This document shows, piece by piece, positions 24,001 through 33,121 of a stretch of DNA of 64,000 nucleotides. This DNA comes from Cryptocoryne crispatula var. balansae. Lineage: Eukaryota; Streptophyta; Magnoliopsida; Alismatales; Araceae. Made by a program: the position numbers and the translations under genes. Where the stretch lies: contig CM069929.1 in the NCBI GenBank assembly GCA_036172225.1, forward strand, positions 19,183,501 to 19,247,500, in the 5' to 3' direction. The notes below the pieces were generated by a model. That model did not search any database, was not told where the DNA came from, and saw only the letters and a list, made by a program, of their open reading frames with translations. Positions within the stretch are counted from its first letter, which is position 1. Each line of letters begins with the position of its first letter.

Positions 24001-26241
24001 GCTCTCATAAACCCCTCAACACCTTAGGCACCTTGTCACATGACAGCAATCGATCCAGATGATCGTGCACCTAAGGGGAGACCTAGAAGGTGTTGAGCCT
24101 CAAGACCCTAAGCTAAGGACTGATGTGGGACCACAGCAATATTCTTCACAGTCAATTCCACCAGTTGATATAACAAGATGCTCAGCCACTACAATGCATG
24201 TAGCGAGGTCTTCATAGAGTAGCCAGAAGAGATCCACTTGACAAATTTTGAGCATTCACAGGGACAATGTGTTAAGGATATTAGAATCATTCTTGTCATA
24301 TGAGATCAGGAAAGAGCAATAAGTATCCTGGGTTCGGAAAATATTATATAGCTTGATTTATCCAAAAGCACTCGCTATCAAGAGCACGAGGTGCCATGGC
24401 GTCCAGGACAAAATACGAAGATAGAATTCCAAGAAAGTGTACATTCTCTCTTTGGTTATGATTATGAAAATATCATAATGTTATGTTAGCAGTTCACATG
24501 ACAACAAGAATCATGCGAACATCTATCTTTATCGGTCCGGGTCACCTAAATGTTGTATTTGTCAGGTGAACTCAATTTGTAACTATTTTTTACTGCACAA
24601 TCATCTTTAAAATTGTTTGGACATGATTCATGTTTAAATTTTGTGTACTCCATTGTTAACTGGCATGATAGATGTTTAAGCGGCTTAAATTGAATGATGA
24701 ATGATCAATTTTTATCATTTATAGTGTTTCTTATTTTATTTTTCAATTTTAATATATACGATCCAAGTAGGATTGTCTTTCGTCATATCAGCGGACTCAG
24801 CCAATCCGATCCCAATCAATGTCAATCTGAAAATCCATGGATGAAAACTAGTTTGGGACTGCACCTTCAATGGTTAATGATAATGGTACTTTGCCGGATG
24901 CTGATTTCTTTTGGCGATCACATGGTGTTTTGGAAGAGTTTTTGTATGAAGTTGTGGGTCTTTGGGTTGTCTCCCACGTAGTCTACCATCTTGATAGTGA
25001 GCGGGAGAGGTTTGTTGTTTTGTTGTGTACTCCCCTGTTGTATCTCCTTTTGTATGTTTTATTACCTCATCAATAATGAATTGAGACATTGTCACCTTCA
25101 AAAAAATTGAAGTGGATCAATTCATATATCTGATGAGATATTTGGCTCATGTCATCATAGACAGTCAGTGGAAGCAAAGTCAATTAGGCTAAAAAAGTTT
25201 GGAATAAGAAGCCTTTAGTTAATTCGGTAGATTTTCTATTTCCAATAGACTGATACAGTTGAAGGGCCATGAGGCTTTGTTGTCTCTGTAGTACATATGA
25301 GGGGAACCAAGATCATTTGGTGCAACTTCTTTTTTGTTTGGTTTGATACCATCATGTTGTATTTCTTTATCTTTTTAGAATCTTTCTTCTCTACAGTATC
25401 TTATTGATATACTTGTGTTATCTTTTCTTCCTTTTGTAAAGTTTATGTTTTTGCATGTAAATGAATAGCTTCCTTTCTATAGCATCATTATACACACAAA
25501 GAAGCTTTTATTCTCCAACATTCTTTTCTTTCCATTTCTTTTTTCTGAAAGGTGGAAAAATATTAGACCACAACACATTTTTTGTTTCCGAAAAATGATG
25601 AATCTAGTCTGGACACTATTTTATCAGGTGGACAATGGTATTTATAATGTAAAACCTAACAACACTCAAATATTTGGCATCATGATAAAATTTATCTTCA
25701 CAGTAAATGTTTAAGACAAAAAAACGTAACATGTTTGTACTTTTTGATTATCCACAAATGATGCACGAGTTCATAAAATGTGACTTGAAAGAAGGGACAT
25801 GAAGATGTTTTGCAATGCAACAGGACAGCTATTTGAAGAATCCATCAATTTGTCCATAATTTCCTGTCTTTAGAGCATAAATTTCTGTTTTGCGACAAAT
25901 TCAAGGTACGAGGGCTTTGGTTAAGAAGAGAAACAATACAGAAGACTTTGCCACTTCTATTCAGATAAAAGCAGCTGTAAAAGGTTTAGTTCACCAAATG
26001 CCAAATTCTTTGCTTGTTTTGCTATGCAATGAAATGTATGGTGTGCGGTGAAGCATAGAAAAGAAAACATATACAAACAGAGGTTTACAACTAGTAGTGA
26101 GAAGAATTAAGAGCAAGACGCCAATCAGAGTCATCAAAAGGCGTGGGATACAAGCAACTTACACGCTGTCTCAGAAGCAAGAAGAACGGGATTCTCATAC
26201 CCCGGGATCTGCCTTCTTTGCTTGGATTGAAAGCAGCCCAT
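2992..26241 (-). CDS. CBL: Calcineurin B-like (CBL) calcium sensor gene, first three coding exons, partial
   Basis: Three exons join on the minus strand: 26163-26241, 14520-14602 and 2992-3052. Exon 1 opens with MGCFQSK, the myristoylation/palmitoylation start typical of CBL1/CBL9, and ends YENPVLLASETA. Its last base joins exon 2 to make F, followed by TVSEVEALFELFKSISSS and IDDGLINK. Exon 3 begins EEFQLALFKNRKREN. Exon sizes of 79 and 83 bp, phases and GT-AG borders all fit the CBL family. Members are EF-hand proteins that bind CIPK kinases at membranes and relay calcium signals in ion and stress responses. Later exons lie off the window. Exon 3 is 61 bp instead of the 60 bp needed to keep frame, because a T-run has seven Ts. 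This is either a sequence error or a disabling mutation. Introns 1 and 2 (11.6 and 11.5 kb) are unusually long and full of transposons. I am sure of the family; the exact paralogue is inferred from the N-terminus. Confidence 0.9.
3338..3830. repeat. GATTCCG-rich subterminal arm of the hAT element
   Basis: The stretch is a dense, strand-symmetric scatter of GATTCCG, CGGAATCGG and GATCCG words. It gives Arg/Asn/Ile/Pro-rich open frames on both strands that are not genes. In hAT elements such as Ac, subterminal short repeats are transposase-binding sites; that role here is inference. Confidence 0.7.
4182..7885 (+). pseudogene. hAT transposase (BED finger, DUF659, hAT dimerisation), multi-exon pseudogene
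   Basis: The ATG at 4182 opens a BED-type zinc finger remnant (C-x2-C, then QHIV and KKC), broken by TGA at 4281-4283 and a frameshift near 4343. A DUF659 core occupies about 5049-5633, with GCTIMCDGWTG, INFLV, VVQVVTDN and WVPCAAHSIDLILEDIG. It is followed by TGA at 5634-5636, where relatives have Arg (a CpG-type CGA to TGA change). A 240-bp element interrupts at 5682. The frame resumes at 5930 (FTQSEEYYNYMVDN) and continues to LHHDVHAAG. The C-terminal dimerisation motif around 6733-6890 includes AIGIRILSQSTSSSHCERN. Introns with GT-AG ends are at 4915-5007, 6276-6349, 6481-6552 and 6632-6732. Further stops are at 6562-6564 and 7060-7062. The tail ends at 7885 (YLYPRFW). It cannot make a full transposase as it stands. 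Confidence 0.85.
5682..5921. mobile_element. 240-bp GGGTCGG-rich hAT-type MITE inside the transposase exon
   Basis: It is flanked by perfect 8-bp duplications GGCACAGG (5674-5681 and 5922-5929). The ends are CAAGGAAGG and, read inward from the right, CATGGAATG. The arms are GGGTCGG repeats around an AT-rich core. Removing the element plus one duplication rejoins the transposase reading frame exactly, which proves a later insertion. Confidence 0.85.
8220..9960. other. Intronic sequence without a recognisable gene
   Basis: It is mostly AT-rich. A small (C)GACC/GGTCGG patch at about 8405-8500 resembles an arm of another MITE but lacks ends. About 9150-9310 repeats GGCCT/GGGCCT phrases. No coding signal is supported. 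Confidence 0.5.
9964..10090. repeat. Cluster of CACCCC...GGGGTG hairpins
   Basis: At least four successive short palindromes with small loops, of the type TCACCC-x-AAGGGGTG, TCACCCCCAAGGGGTGA, TACCCCCGAAGGGGTG and TACCCCTAGGGGGGA, are spaced roughly 25-35 bp apart. No gene is present. Confidence 0.6.
10325..10512. mobile_element. Diverged GATCC/GATTCC-type MITE remnant
   Basis: CCAATTCTTGATCC at the left and GGATCGGCCAATTCTGC at the right are partly inverted, with GATTCC/GATCC words between. It resembles the hAT short copies, but no target duplication was found, so the limits are approximate. Confidence 0.4.
10557..11921. mobile_element. hAT MITE with TAGGGGTGTGC ends, split by a nested MITE
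   Basis: Left end TAGGGGTGTGCGC (10557) and right end GCACACCCCTA (to 11921) are inverted repeats. They are flanked by GAGAATGG (10549-10556) and GAGTATGG (11922-11929), an 8-bp target duplication with one mismatch. The arms are GGTTCGG/AACCGAA repeats. The sequence between 10643 and 11585 is a second, younger element. Confidence 0.85.
10643..11585. mobile_element. GATCCG-type hAT MITE (943 bp) nested in the previous element
   Basis: Perfect 8-bp duplications TTTGAGCC flank it (10635-10642, 11586-11593). The ends are CATGGATTGCAGAATCGG and, inward from the right, CAAGGATCGCGGGATCGG. The left arm is rich in GATCCG/CGGATCGG. The core is AT-rich, and C-rich around 10920-11150. The ends match the transposase-bearing element at 3330-8219, which suggests the same family. 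Confidence 0.88.
11930..12627. other. AT-rich intronic sequence, nothing recognised
   Basis: Only short open frames and T-rich stretches are present. It is bounded by two MITEs. Confidence 0.5.
12628..13016. mobile_element. GATTCCG-type hAT MITE (389 bp)
   Basis: Perfect 8-bp duplications ATCAAAAC flank it (12620-12627, 13017-13024). The ends are CAAGGATCGCGGGATCGG and, inward from the right, CATTGTTTACAGAATCGG. It aligns in inverse orientation with the copy at 20493-20960, including the A/T-run spacers next to GATTCTGG and ACTGGAATAGCAAA. Apparent proteins of 80-182 residues inside are repeat translations. Confidence 0.9.
13025..13605. other. AT-rich intronic sequence, nothing recognised
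   Basis: There is no open frame with a recognisable domain and no terminal repeats. Confidence 0.45.
13610..14130 (+). pseudogene. Decayed gene fragment of unknown identity
   Basis: Translation with a few frame changes gives protein-like text unlike the surrounding low-complexity DNA. Examples are TEDHIKNDTSGRRTHLIQR (about 13680-13740), LKMVTYCVVDQEYKKMYGPW and SEYHTRVPKNLKKMLRR (about 13815-13940), and RPPKLPLVPG near 14020. Stops and a two-base frameshift interrupt it. I do not recognise the family. It lies in CBL intron 2 on the opposite strand. It may be a captured exon or an old retrocopy. Confidence 0.4.
14520..14602 (-). CDS. CBL: CBL exon 2 (83 bp)
   Basis: The exon is exactly 83 bp, with acceptor CTAG and donor GTATTA. 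With the last base of exon 1 it reads F, then TVSEVEALFELFKS and IDDGLINK, the conserved start of the CBL EF-hand core. It has no stop and no frameshift. Confidence 0.92.
14603..15430. other. Intron 1 end, nothing recognised
   Basis: Mixed AT-rich sequence. A short repeated phrase (ATAGAGTGCCACGACTT) occurs at about 15199 and 15240. No coding signal is supported. Confidence 0.45.
15440..16830. other. C-rich island with degenerate CCGGTTCAG array
   Basis: Pyrimidine-rich DNA yields Pro/Ser/Arg-rich frames on both strands without domains. From about 16330 to 16680 the heptamer GGTTCAG recurs at least seven times, mostly as CCGGTTCAG. It may be the leader or LTR of an old retroelement, but no matching terminal repeat was found. 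A weaker relative is at 23.8 kb. Confidence 0.35.
16860..18190. other. AT-rich stretch with a short direct repeat
   Basis: GATATATTTTAAGAAC followed by a TACAAAACTT box occurs at about 17541 and again at 17667. Otherwise no gene or complete mobile element is visible. Confidence 0.45.
18191..20484. other. Intronic sequence, nothing recognised
   Basis: Short Ser-rich and other frames (for example 18197-18403 and 19185-19379) have no recognisable domain. The region from 19.6 to 20.1 kb is AT-rich. Confidence 0.4.
20493..20960. mobile_element. GATTCCG-type hAT MITE (468 bp)
   Basis: Perfect 8-bp duplications GGTATATT flank it (20485-20492, 20961-20968). The ends are CATAGATCGCGGAATCGG and, inward from the right, CCAAGGATCGCGGGATCGG. 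It is the inverse-orientation sister of 12628-13016. Most of its sequence is CGGAATCGG/GGATCGG words with two T-run spacers. Its open frames are not genes. Confidence 0.9.
20970..22875. other. Intronic sequence with CAG/AGC-rich patch
   Basis: About 21710-22030 is rich in CAGCA/GCAGCA and gives a Ser/Ala/Gln-rich frame without a domain. The rest holds no supported gene. Confidence 0.4.
22884..23396. mobile_element. GGCGCC/AAGGCG-type hAT MITE (513 bp)
   Basis: Perfect 8-bp duplications CTCCTGCC flank it (22876-22883, 23397-23404). The left end is CATAGTTGTTAAGGCG; the right end read inward is CCCTGTTTTCAAGGCG. The arms are AAGGCG/CGCCTT and GGCGCCTAGGCG repeats, and the core is AT-rich. There is no coding capacity. 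Confidence 0.88.
23405..26160. other. Intron 1, C-rich patch then AT-rich, no gene
   Basis: About 23405-23720 is C-rich, with a Pro/Ser-rich frame ending RFRPV. A frame in the 16.4-kb island ends the same way, and both are followed by GGTTCAG/CCGGTT words. From 23.9 to 26.1 kb no domain or terminal repeat was recognised. Confidence 0.4.
26163..26241 (-). CDS. CBL: CBL exon 1 (start codon, lipidation signal)
   Basis: The ATG is at 26241-26239 in the context GGCAAATGG. It is followed by 26 codons beginning MGCFQSK and one extra base. The donor reads T|GTAAGT. Gly2 and Cys3 are the N-myristoylation and S-acylation sites known for CBL1/CBL9, which implies a plasma-membrane sensor. Confidence 0.92.
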
Positions 26242-27000
26242 TTGCCAGAAACAGCGGCAATACCACCTCCAACCCTTCAGGGCACTAGAAATTTAATCCA
26301 CCATCTCCGTTATGGATAGTTTTTTAAACTCAATCGTGCCCATCTCGACGACCTACACGATATATGCATATAGAAAAGAAATTATTTTTAATGGAAATGT
26401 CATCAATCCCATAAACAGCTTAGCGTTCATCAGAGGCTTTACAGTGCAAGCTCGAAATGTCAAAAGTAAATACTAATCAAAGAAATCAGAAAAAGGAGTT
26501 GTGCAACTTTTTCCCGGGGAACACATCCAGAGGGCTAAGTGATCGGGAAAACCATACGGTTTCCTTCCCGTCCCATCTACATGCGACCCTCTCGATTTAA
26601 CTCCTTTTTCAACGTAGTTCCGCTCTTTAGAACAAATCGAGGTCAAAAATCAATGCCTAAAAGAGTGAGAGGGGAGAACTTGATTGGAAGTTGGAACCCA
26701 GCGGCCGCCACCGATGGAGCGCTCGCCGGTAGATGTCCCCGAGGACCGCCTCAGAGGAGACGAAGAAAACGGCGGATACCGAGTGAGCGGGGCAGCACAC
26801 TTGTGTGGGAGAGAGGTAGGAGCTGCGCAGGTCGGATTTGACAGCCGAAGGACGAAAGAGGAAGGAAGATGGTGGCTGCGAGGCGTCGTCGCACTGGTAA
26901 CGCTGGTCCTCCCCCTTCGCGCACGCTACACCCTGGTCTTTGTACGTTACTCCGAGTCAAATAACGGTAAGACATCATTGCCACGGCACGGGGTGGAAAG
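26242..27000 (-). promoter_or_regulatory. CBL: CBL 5' untranslated region and probable promoter
   Basis: Upstream of the CBL ATG is a possible 5'UTR intron acceptor (TTTCTAG, AG at 26285-26286). About 26680-26900 is a GC- and CT-rich stretch like a plant 5' leader. No convincing TATA box was seen. The open frames on the plus strand here look like by-products of GC content. The transcription start cannot be placed from sequence. Confidence 0.35.
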
Positions 27001-27014
27001 AAATCGCTCCGAGG

Positions 27015-27460
27015 CAGGGGTGTTTTTTATTTGATTTAATTTTTTAATATTTTTTATCTAACTGATCAATCTTCTAAATTAAATCTTATAAACTTAACTA
27101 AATCGAACTCAATCAAATTCATTAGATTTGATTTGATTTGGTTCTTATATTTTATTAAGATATAATAAATATGACAACATATAAAATTTTTAAATTATAA
27201 TAAATTATGTTTTATAAAAAATTAATGTATATATTTGTTTAACTTATTAATTTTATCTTATAAATTTTTAAAAACTTTATTTTTATTATAAAAATACATA
27301 AATATTATAATACTAATAATACATTTAATCTAATTTATTATATTTAATTTAACGAATGAAACTTAAATAAGATCGAACGATATTTCAAATAAAATTTATT
27401 TATTTAATTTTTCGAGTTGAACCAAATAATGAACAATCTTATTCCGTAAGTTATGTCCGC
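27015..27460. mobile_element. Possible truncated MITE with CAGGGGTG end
   Basis: CAGGGGTG (27015-27022) followed by an AT-rich body resembles the left end of the hAT MITE at 10557. The body finishes near CGAGTTGAACCAAAT without a CACCCC end, so it is incomplete or a chance match. Confidence 0.25.
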
Positions 27461-27937
27461 AACCTAATTTGCATGTCGCCGCATCCTAACTTACTTGTAG
27501 GCGCGACCAAAAACTACACATTCCTTCTCACTAAAAAAACTACAGCTACAATAACAATAATTGTTCGTTGAATTAATATTTTTTTAAAAAAAATGATAGC
27601 TCCTAAAAATTTAATTATATCAGTAAAAATAACCTCGCGCATACCAAAATAGATACATGTCTAGTCAAACCTATCCTCCTAGTTAATCAAAATATATAGA
27701 TGGGATCATCAATATTTTAGGTTAATCCAATAAAAATCAACAGTACCCTTAATTTATTTTTCTCTATATACCACTTATGATTTTGATGATAGAGATACAA
27801 CTCAGTGTATAATAATTTTATGAAGTGCAATTTCTAACGTATTTTGTATGTTTTAGTTTTATCATGTAAGTTTTTTTACATGTTATTTTAATATATTTGA
27901 TCTCTACGTGTCATCGATTTATTTATTTCTAGATAAA

Positions 27938-28128
27938 CCTTGTTTTGATCACAATGGCTCAGTGGTTAACAATCACACAGTTCCGTGCAAGACGAGAGAT
28001 TCTGCGACGCTCGATCCTCACAAGAAACCACCCCCCAGGGGGTGGTTGGGCTCTCTGGCCCTTTGAACTCACGCCCATACTCCCCCATGAGCAGGGCACG
28101 CGTCAATCGACCCACGATCAATCGGCCC
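27938..28128 (+). mobile_element. Possible tRNA-derived SINE
   Basis: TGGCTCAGTGG (27956-27966) fits a Pol III A box, and CTCGATCCTC about 50 bases later is a poor B box. AGATAAA flanks both sides (27931-27937, 28129-28135). The rest is GC-rich in an AT-rich setting. Confidence 0.35.
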
Positions 28129-28613
28129 AGATAAATCATTAACGACTTCTTAATGAATTTTCTAAAATCAATATACTCGATAAGTGTAAAAAAATATTCA
28201 TGAACAATTATCATACAAGCCAAATCTTAGATCAAAAGTAAAAATTTCGAACATCTTACTTTTATCACTATTTTTATTTTTATACTCAACACTTAATGTT
28301 GTTTTAGTAACATCTAGTAATATTAATAAGTTGCATTATACTTAGAATAATTCTCAGAGTACTTTCCTTTTCAACTATTTACACACATTTTCTGTTTACA
28401 GTACTTATGCGTTACAATCTATTTTCATTCTTTTGTATAATTTTTTATTTTGGAAAATTTTGTTTCTGAATTAAAATAGTATTTTTATGAATAATTATTT
28501 TAAATATTTTTAAGAAAACTAATTATAAATAAAAAGTAAAGATAAGGTAGGCAAGAATACACAATATTTTCAACCTAGCTAAAATGACATTTCTGGTAAG
28601 ATCAAACACTCAT

Positions 28614-28700
28614 GAGGTGTTTGGTTGCATTTTATTTTTTATATGGTTTCATGATAAAAATTATATTATAATATAATTAGTTGTCCTTTCTGCAAAAAAA
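28614..28700. mobile_element. Lone end of a PIF/Harbinger-type MITE
   Basis: GAGGTGTTTGGTTGCAT and the following TTTCATGATAAAA match the left end of the complete MITE at 29675. No inverted partner was found nearby, so this copy is truncated. Confidence 0.45.
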
Positions 28701-29674
28701 AGATAATTCAATCAATTTAAAAGTATCATATCAATTTATAACAATTGTATTGTTATGTTTTTTATGACAAAAAAATATCAAATTGAATGGCATATTTATG
28801 ATCAAAAAATAAAAAAAATAATAAAATCAGAAATAGAAATAAAATTATAAGTACTTAAAATTTATCCAACTCTGAAATTTTCAATTTACTCAGAGAATCG
28901 GATCAGCTACACACAGTCTGATCCCTGATATCGTACCACGTGTCAATCAAATGTAAAATGTTATGATTATTTTAGGAAATATAGCAATGTACTTTCTTGT
29001 AAATTTTATTCTTTTTTAAGAATGACAAATGTGCAAAATAGGGATATCTAAGATAATTATTTTTATCCTTTTTCAAGACGAGCTAATTGGTCGTATGATA
29101 AACGCTGTTCAACGTGAAAAGGTAACATGGTGTTTTAAGATGCTATTTTTTTCTCTTTTTTTGTCTGGAAATAAAAAACAAGACTGAGAGACAAATAGGC
29201 AGGTGTTTAGTGATGGCTACTAAATTTTGAAAAGAGTTAAGTTTTGTTTCTAAATCTTTAATTTTTTTTTAAAAAAAGAGGAAACCTGTTTTCTTTTTTC
29301 TAAGATCATCACCCAATGCACATCTACGGGTAAGTATATAATCACTATCTTTTATCGTCATACGTATTACACCTTGTTCTCATAGCAGGAAGTAACATTT
29401 GTAACCTAAATTATGTTGATATATAATTTATATGTTATTTGACGTAATTGCAATATTATTTTGTGAACAATTAAATTAACGTGTTGTCAAATATATTTGT
29501 CTAAATTACAAATTTTGTATAACTTCTAAAGCATCTTTTATTAATTTTTAAATTTATATTGACATAGAATATTATATAAATTATAAAATTAAGTACAATT
29601 TAAAATAGAAAAAATCAACTCCTGTCCTCCACTCTCTCAACCTGATTTATTTTTTAATCTTATGTCAAGACTAA

Positions 29675-29998
29675 TGGGGTGTTTGGTTGCATGATAATTT
29701 TTTGTACACTTTCATGATAAAACATTGTTTTAAAATAAAAAGTGAACCAACTCATGACATAAAATTATCATGTTTGGAGGGATGTGATTACAAAAAAGAG
29801 TAACTACCACACATGACCAAAAAAAGTGGGGGACCACAAGGAAAAAGAAAGAGGTGAGACCCTCTTTTTTTGTTTAAGAAGAAAATCACTTTCAAAACAT
29901 AAAATTATCATGGTTGTCAAACACCTCTTTTAACAAGTTTTCTTATAATTTTTAAAAATTAAAATAAAACCTTAATTATCATGCAACCAAACACCCCA
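29675..29998. mobile_element. PIF/Harbinger (Tourist-like) MITE, 324 bp
   Basis: Perfect inverted ends of about 25 bp begin TGGGGTGTTTGGTTGCATG (29675) and end at 29998. A 3-bp target duplication TAA flanks them (29672-29674, 29999-30001). The TAA target and GGTGTTTGG end are typical of the superfamily. It has no coding capacity, and the near-perfect ends suggest recent insertion. Confidence 0.9.
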
Positions 29999-30001
29999 TA
30001 A

Positions 30002-31280
30002 GTTATTTATTACTCCCAAAACCAAAAGTCATGCAACTCTTGCCCCCATATATAGCCGACGGCACAAACCCCTTCCATTATATGATTAAAATACCAAATT
30101 TACCCTGGACAACAACAATGACTCTCAGCTGAACAACATCAATTAGTTCCACTATAATTTAAACCAAGCACCCAGCGAAAATAGCATATAAAATTTGATT
30201 TCAGTTATCAACTTATAGATGAAAAATGAGATTTATTTTTTGACATGTAATTTAAATATTTTTGAATATATAATTTATTAATTATTTATTTATAAATTAT
30301 TTTATTTAATATACTTCTATCAATTGAAATACTTGTAAATCATTCTACAAAAATAATATTTACATGTAATAAAATAATATAATTTTTAAATAAATAGTTT
30401 TTAAGTTTTTTATTTATTATTATAAAGTAATTATATAATAATATATATCTTAAAATGTAAAATATGTGATAATAATATATTAATTAATAAAATATTTTTT
30501 TTTAAAAAAGTTGATGATAAACAAAAAAGATAAAACTGTTTATTATATATTTCAAATAGTTTAATGGATTTATATAAAATTAAAATATAAAAAGAGTTCT
30601 CACATTTAATGTGATTTTCAATGGATTTGAAAATATAATTTTTATTTACTTTCTATAAAAATATTTTAAATAATATTTATGTTATTTTAAAATAAAATAT
30701 TTCTAAATTTTATGTCGTATCATCTTGCATAATATTTTTAAGATTCATCTTAATAAATAATATTTTATTTAAAATATATGTTATTTACTTGAAAGACAAG
30801 TTCATGAAAATGACATCTCTTCTATTCTGGTGCGCCAAAATCAAGGTGTCATGAAATACGATTGGACTGGAACCTAATAGACGTTTTGTGAAAGGACAAA
30901 AAGGAGAAATTGAAGGATAAATGGACAAGGGGGATTGAAGATTTTAAAGTAGATGATTTTGGGACTAGGAAATAACATTTTTAGACGGTGGGACTTAAAA
31001 ACAATTCTCTGATGTATGTAGGATTGAAAATTGAAAACCCATTAAAATATGATATCCAAACGACTATAAAGCATCAGCACATGGCCAAGATTTGGTGTAA
31101 TAAATACATGAAAACAGGAAGAGGAAAGTCATCTCGTAAAGAGTCCTCTTTAGGCAAGAAAAGTGTCGGTACGGTAAACACAAACAAGAATAATTTGTAA
31201 AAAGTGATGAATAATTTGTTGATGCAAGAAAAAAAGGGTAAAGCATTTCAAAGTACATACACTCAAGTAAATTAAAAAAG
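30002..31280. other. Very AT-rich intergenic DNA, nothing recognised
   Basis: Long A/T runs with no domain-bearing frames. The frame at 30988-31200 may be the 5' edge of the following hAT relic, but it shows no BED finger. Confidence 0.4.
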
Positions 31281-32787
31281 GAAAACAAATGAAATGCGAG
31301 TTGTATGTGACTAAATGGTTTTATGAGAAAGGAATATCCTTTAGTGCCTCAAAATTAAGAAGTTCCGAGGTCACGTTTGAACAATGAACTTATGTTGGAC
31401 TGAGTTGTAAGCCTCCTAATTAACATATATTAAGAAAGACATTGCTAAAAATGATGGTTGAGAATCCACAAGTGACAACAAAACTAATTAACTTTTTTGG
31501 TAAATTGTTTAGAGGGAACATACTTTATGGAGACTTTTGATACATTCGATTGAAATGAGGATAGCATCCTCTTCTATGAACACGTTAACAAAAATCAATA
31601 CAAAGATAGGTAAAGAAAATGTTGTTCAAATTGTTACAAATAACACAACTTTTAAATATTGTTATTTGAACATTATTGATGAAGAAAAGAAAATATTTAT
31701 TTTGGACGCCATGTGATGTGCATTGTCATGATTTCATGCTAGAAAATATCAAAAAATTAAAAGCCTATGCAGGTACTATTTCAAAGGCTAGGAAGTTGGC
31801 ATACTACCTATACAACCACATTCATTTGCCTTATCATATAAAGAAAGAAACAAAAATAAAATAACTTATAAGATGTAGTGTTAATAGATTTGTCACATCC
31901 ATCCTTATATTGGAAAGATTGCATGATGATGCCATAGAAAAGATGTTTCTCCGGGTTATATACATATAATGCTTGGCATAATAGCATATAGGCAAAGACA
32001 AATGCAAGAAAGGATGCGTCATCAATTGCTTTTCAAGTTATATTTTGGAATGAAGTTGAAAAAATTTTATGAGCATCTCAACCAATTCTTAAAGAGTTCG
32101 AATCACCTCAGGCCCCCGGTGGAGGGAGTACCCTCAGTCTCCAATGAAAATCGGCCACGACCCTAGACCACTTAAGTGGCAGTTCAAATAACAAGTTTGG
32201 TGAACCACTACCGAAAAGGGCGGAACCGCTACCGACGCCTTACTAACTCACTACCCATCGGTAGCGAGTTGTATTAAGGTCGGTAGTGAGTGTGTAAGAT
32301 GTTGGTAGTGGTTTAGTAACAATTCACTAACCTATTAACCCGCTACCGACGGGGTTGAACCACTACCGACACCTTACTAACTCACTACCCATCACTTAAG
32401 TGGTTGGTATCGTGACTTTTTTTCATTGGGGACTGAGGGTACTCTCCACTCGGGAACGGAGGTGATCCACTGTAACGACCGATTAAATTAGCTGACTGGC
32501 CCAACAATCGTTGCTAATTAAGAGCCTTCCCAGGAGGTCACCCATCCTTGGCTTACTCCCAACAGAGCACGCTTAACTTCGGAATTCTTTCAACTCAACC
32601 TCCGAAAAATGGTTAATCGGTGTTGTTGGTAGTCCACTGATTTAATCTTTTAACATATTCACAAATCGGGGTATTACAATCTACCCCCCTTAAAGACTTG
32701 ACGCCCTCGTCAAGATCACACACATCACATACCCAGGCGAGTCACACCGGACCTTCCGGCTGGGTCATGCTATGATACCAAGCCATA

Positions 32788-32896
32788 TGTAACGACCGAT
32801 AAAATTAGCTGACTGGCCCAACAATCGTTGCTAATTAAGAGCCTTCCCAGGAGGTCACCCATCCTTGGCTTACTCCCAACAAATCGGGGTATTACA
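32788..32896 (-). repeat. Middle Cassandra LTR with 99-bp internal deletion
   Basis: It aligns with the 208-bp LTRs at both ends but jumps from CTTACTCCCAACA to AATCGGGG. The segment with the 5S A-box (AGTTAAGCGTG) is lost, while the GGATGGGTGACCTCC C-box remains. Confidence 0.85.
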
Positions 32897-33059
32897 ATCT
32901 ACCCCCTTAAAGACTTGACGCCCTCATCAAGATCACACACATCACATACCCAGGCGAGTCACACCGGACCTTCCGGCTGGGTCATGCTCTGATACCAAGC
33001 CATATGTAACGACCGATAAAATTAGCTGACTGGCCCAACAATCGTTGCTAATTAAGAGC

Positions 33060-33121
33060 CTTCCCAGGAGGTCACCCATCCTTGGCTTACTCCCAACAGA
33101 ACACGCTTAACTTCGGAGTTC
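33060..33121 (-). promoter_or_regulatory. 5S rRNA-like Pol III promoter domain in a Cassandra LTR
   Basis: Read on the minus strand it contains AACTCCGAAGTTAAGCGTG and AGGATGGGTGACCTCCTGGG, matching the 5S internal A and C boxes. The same domain is at 32526-32587 in the other full LTR. It is LTR sequence, not a 5S gene. Confidence 0.8.

Larger units (their letters stand above)
14603..26162 (-). other. CBL: CBL intron 1 (11.6 kb, transposon-filled)
   Basis: GT-AG bordered (donor GTAAGT at 26162, acceptor CTAG at 14603). It contains C-rich islands at 15.4-16.8 and 23.4-23.9 kb and two MITEs with perfect 8-bp target duplications (20493-20960 and 22884-23396). Confidence 0.85.

Noticed and set aside
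24694..25076. Overlapping frames with Leu-rich ends as a gene
   Set aside because: No domain, no splice support, and frames overlap on both strands inside CBL intron 1.
27952..28020. tRNA gene
   Set aside because: The A box is good but the B box and cloverleaf pairing are poor; a SINE-like remnant is more likely.
32526..32587. 5S rRNA gene
   Set aside because: Only the central and 3' part of 5S is present, repeated in LTRs with a tRNA primer site and polypurine tract; this is Cassandra.
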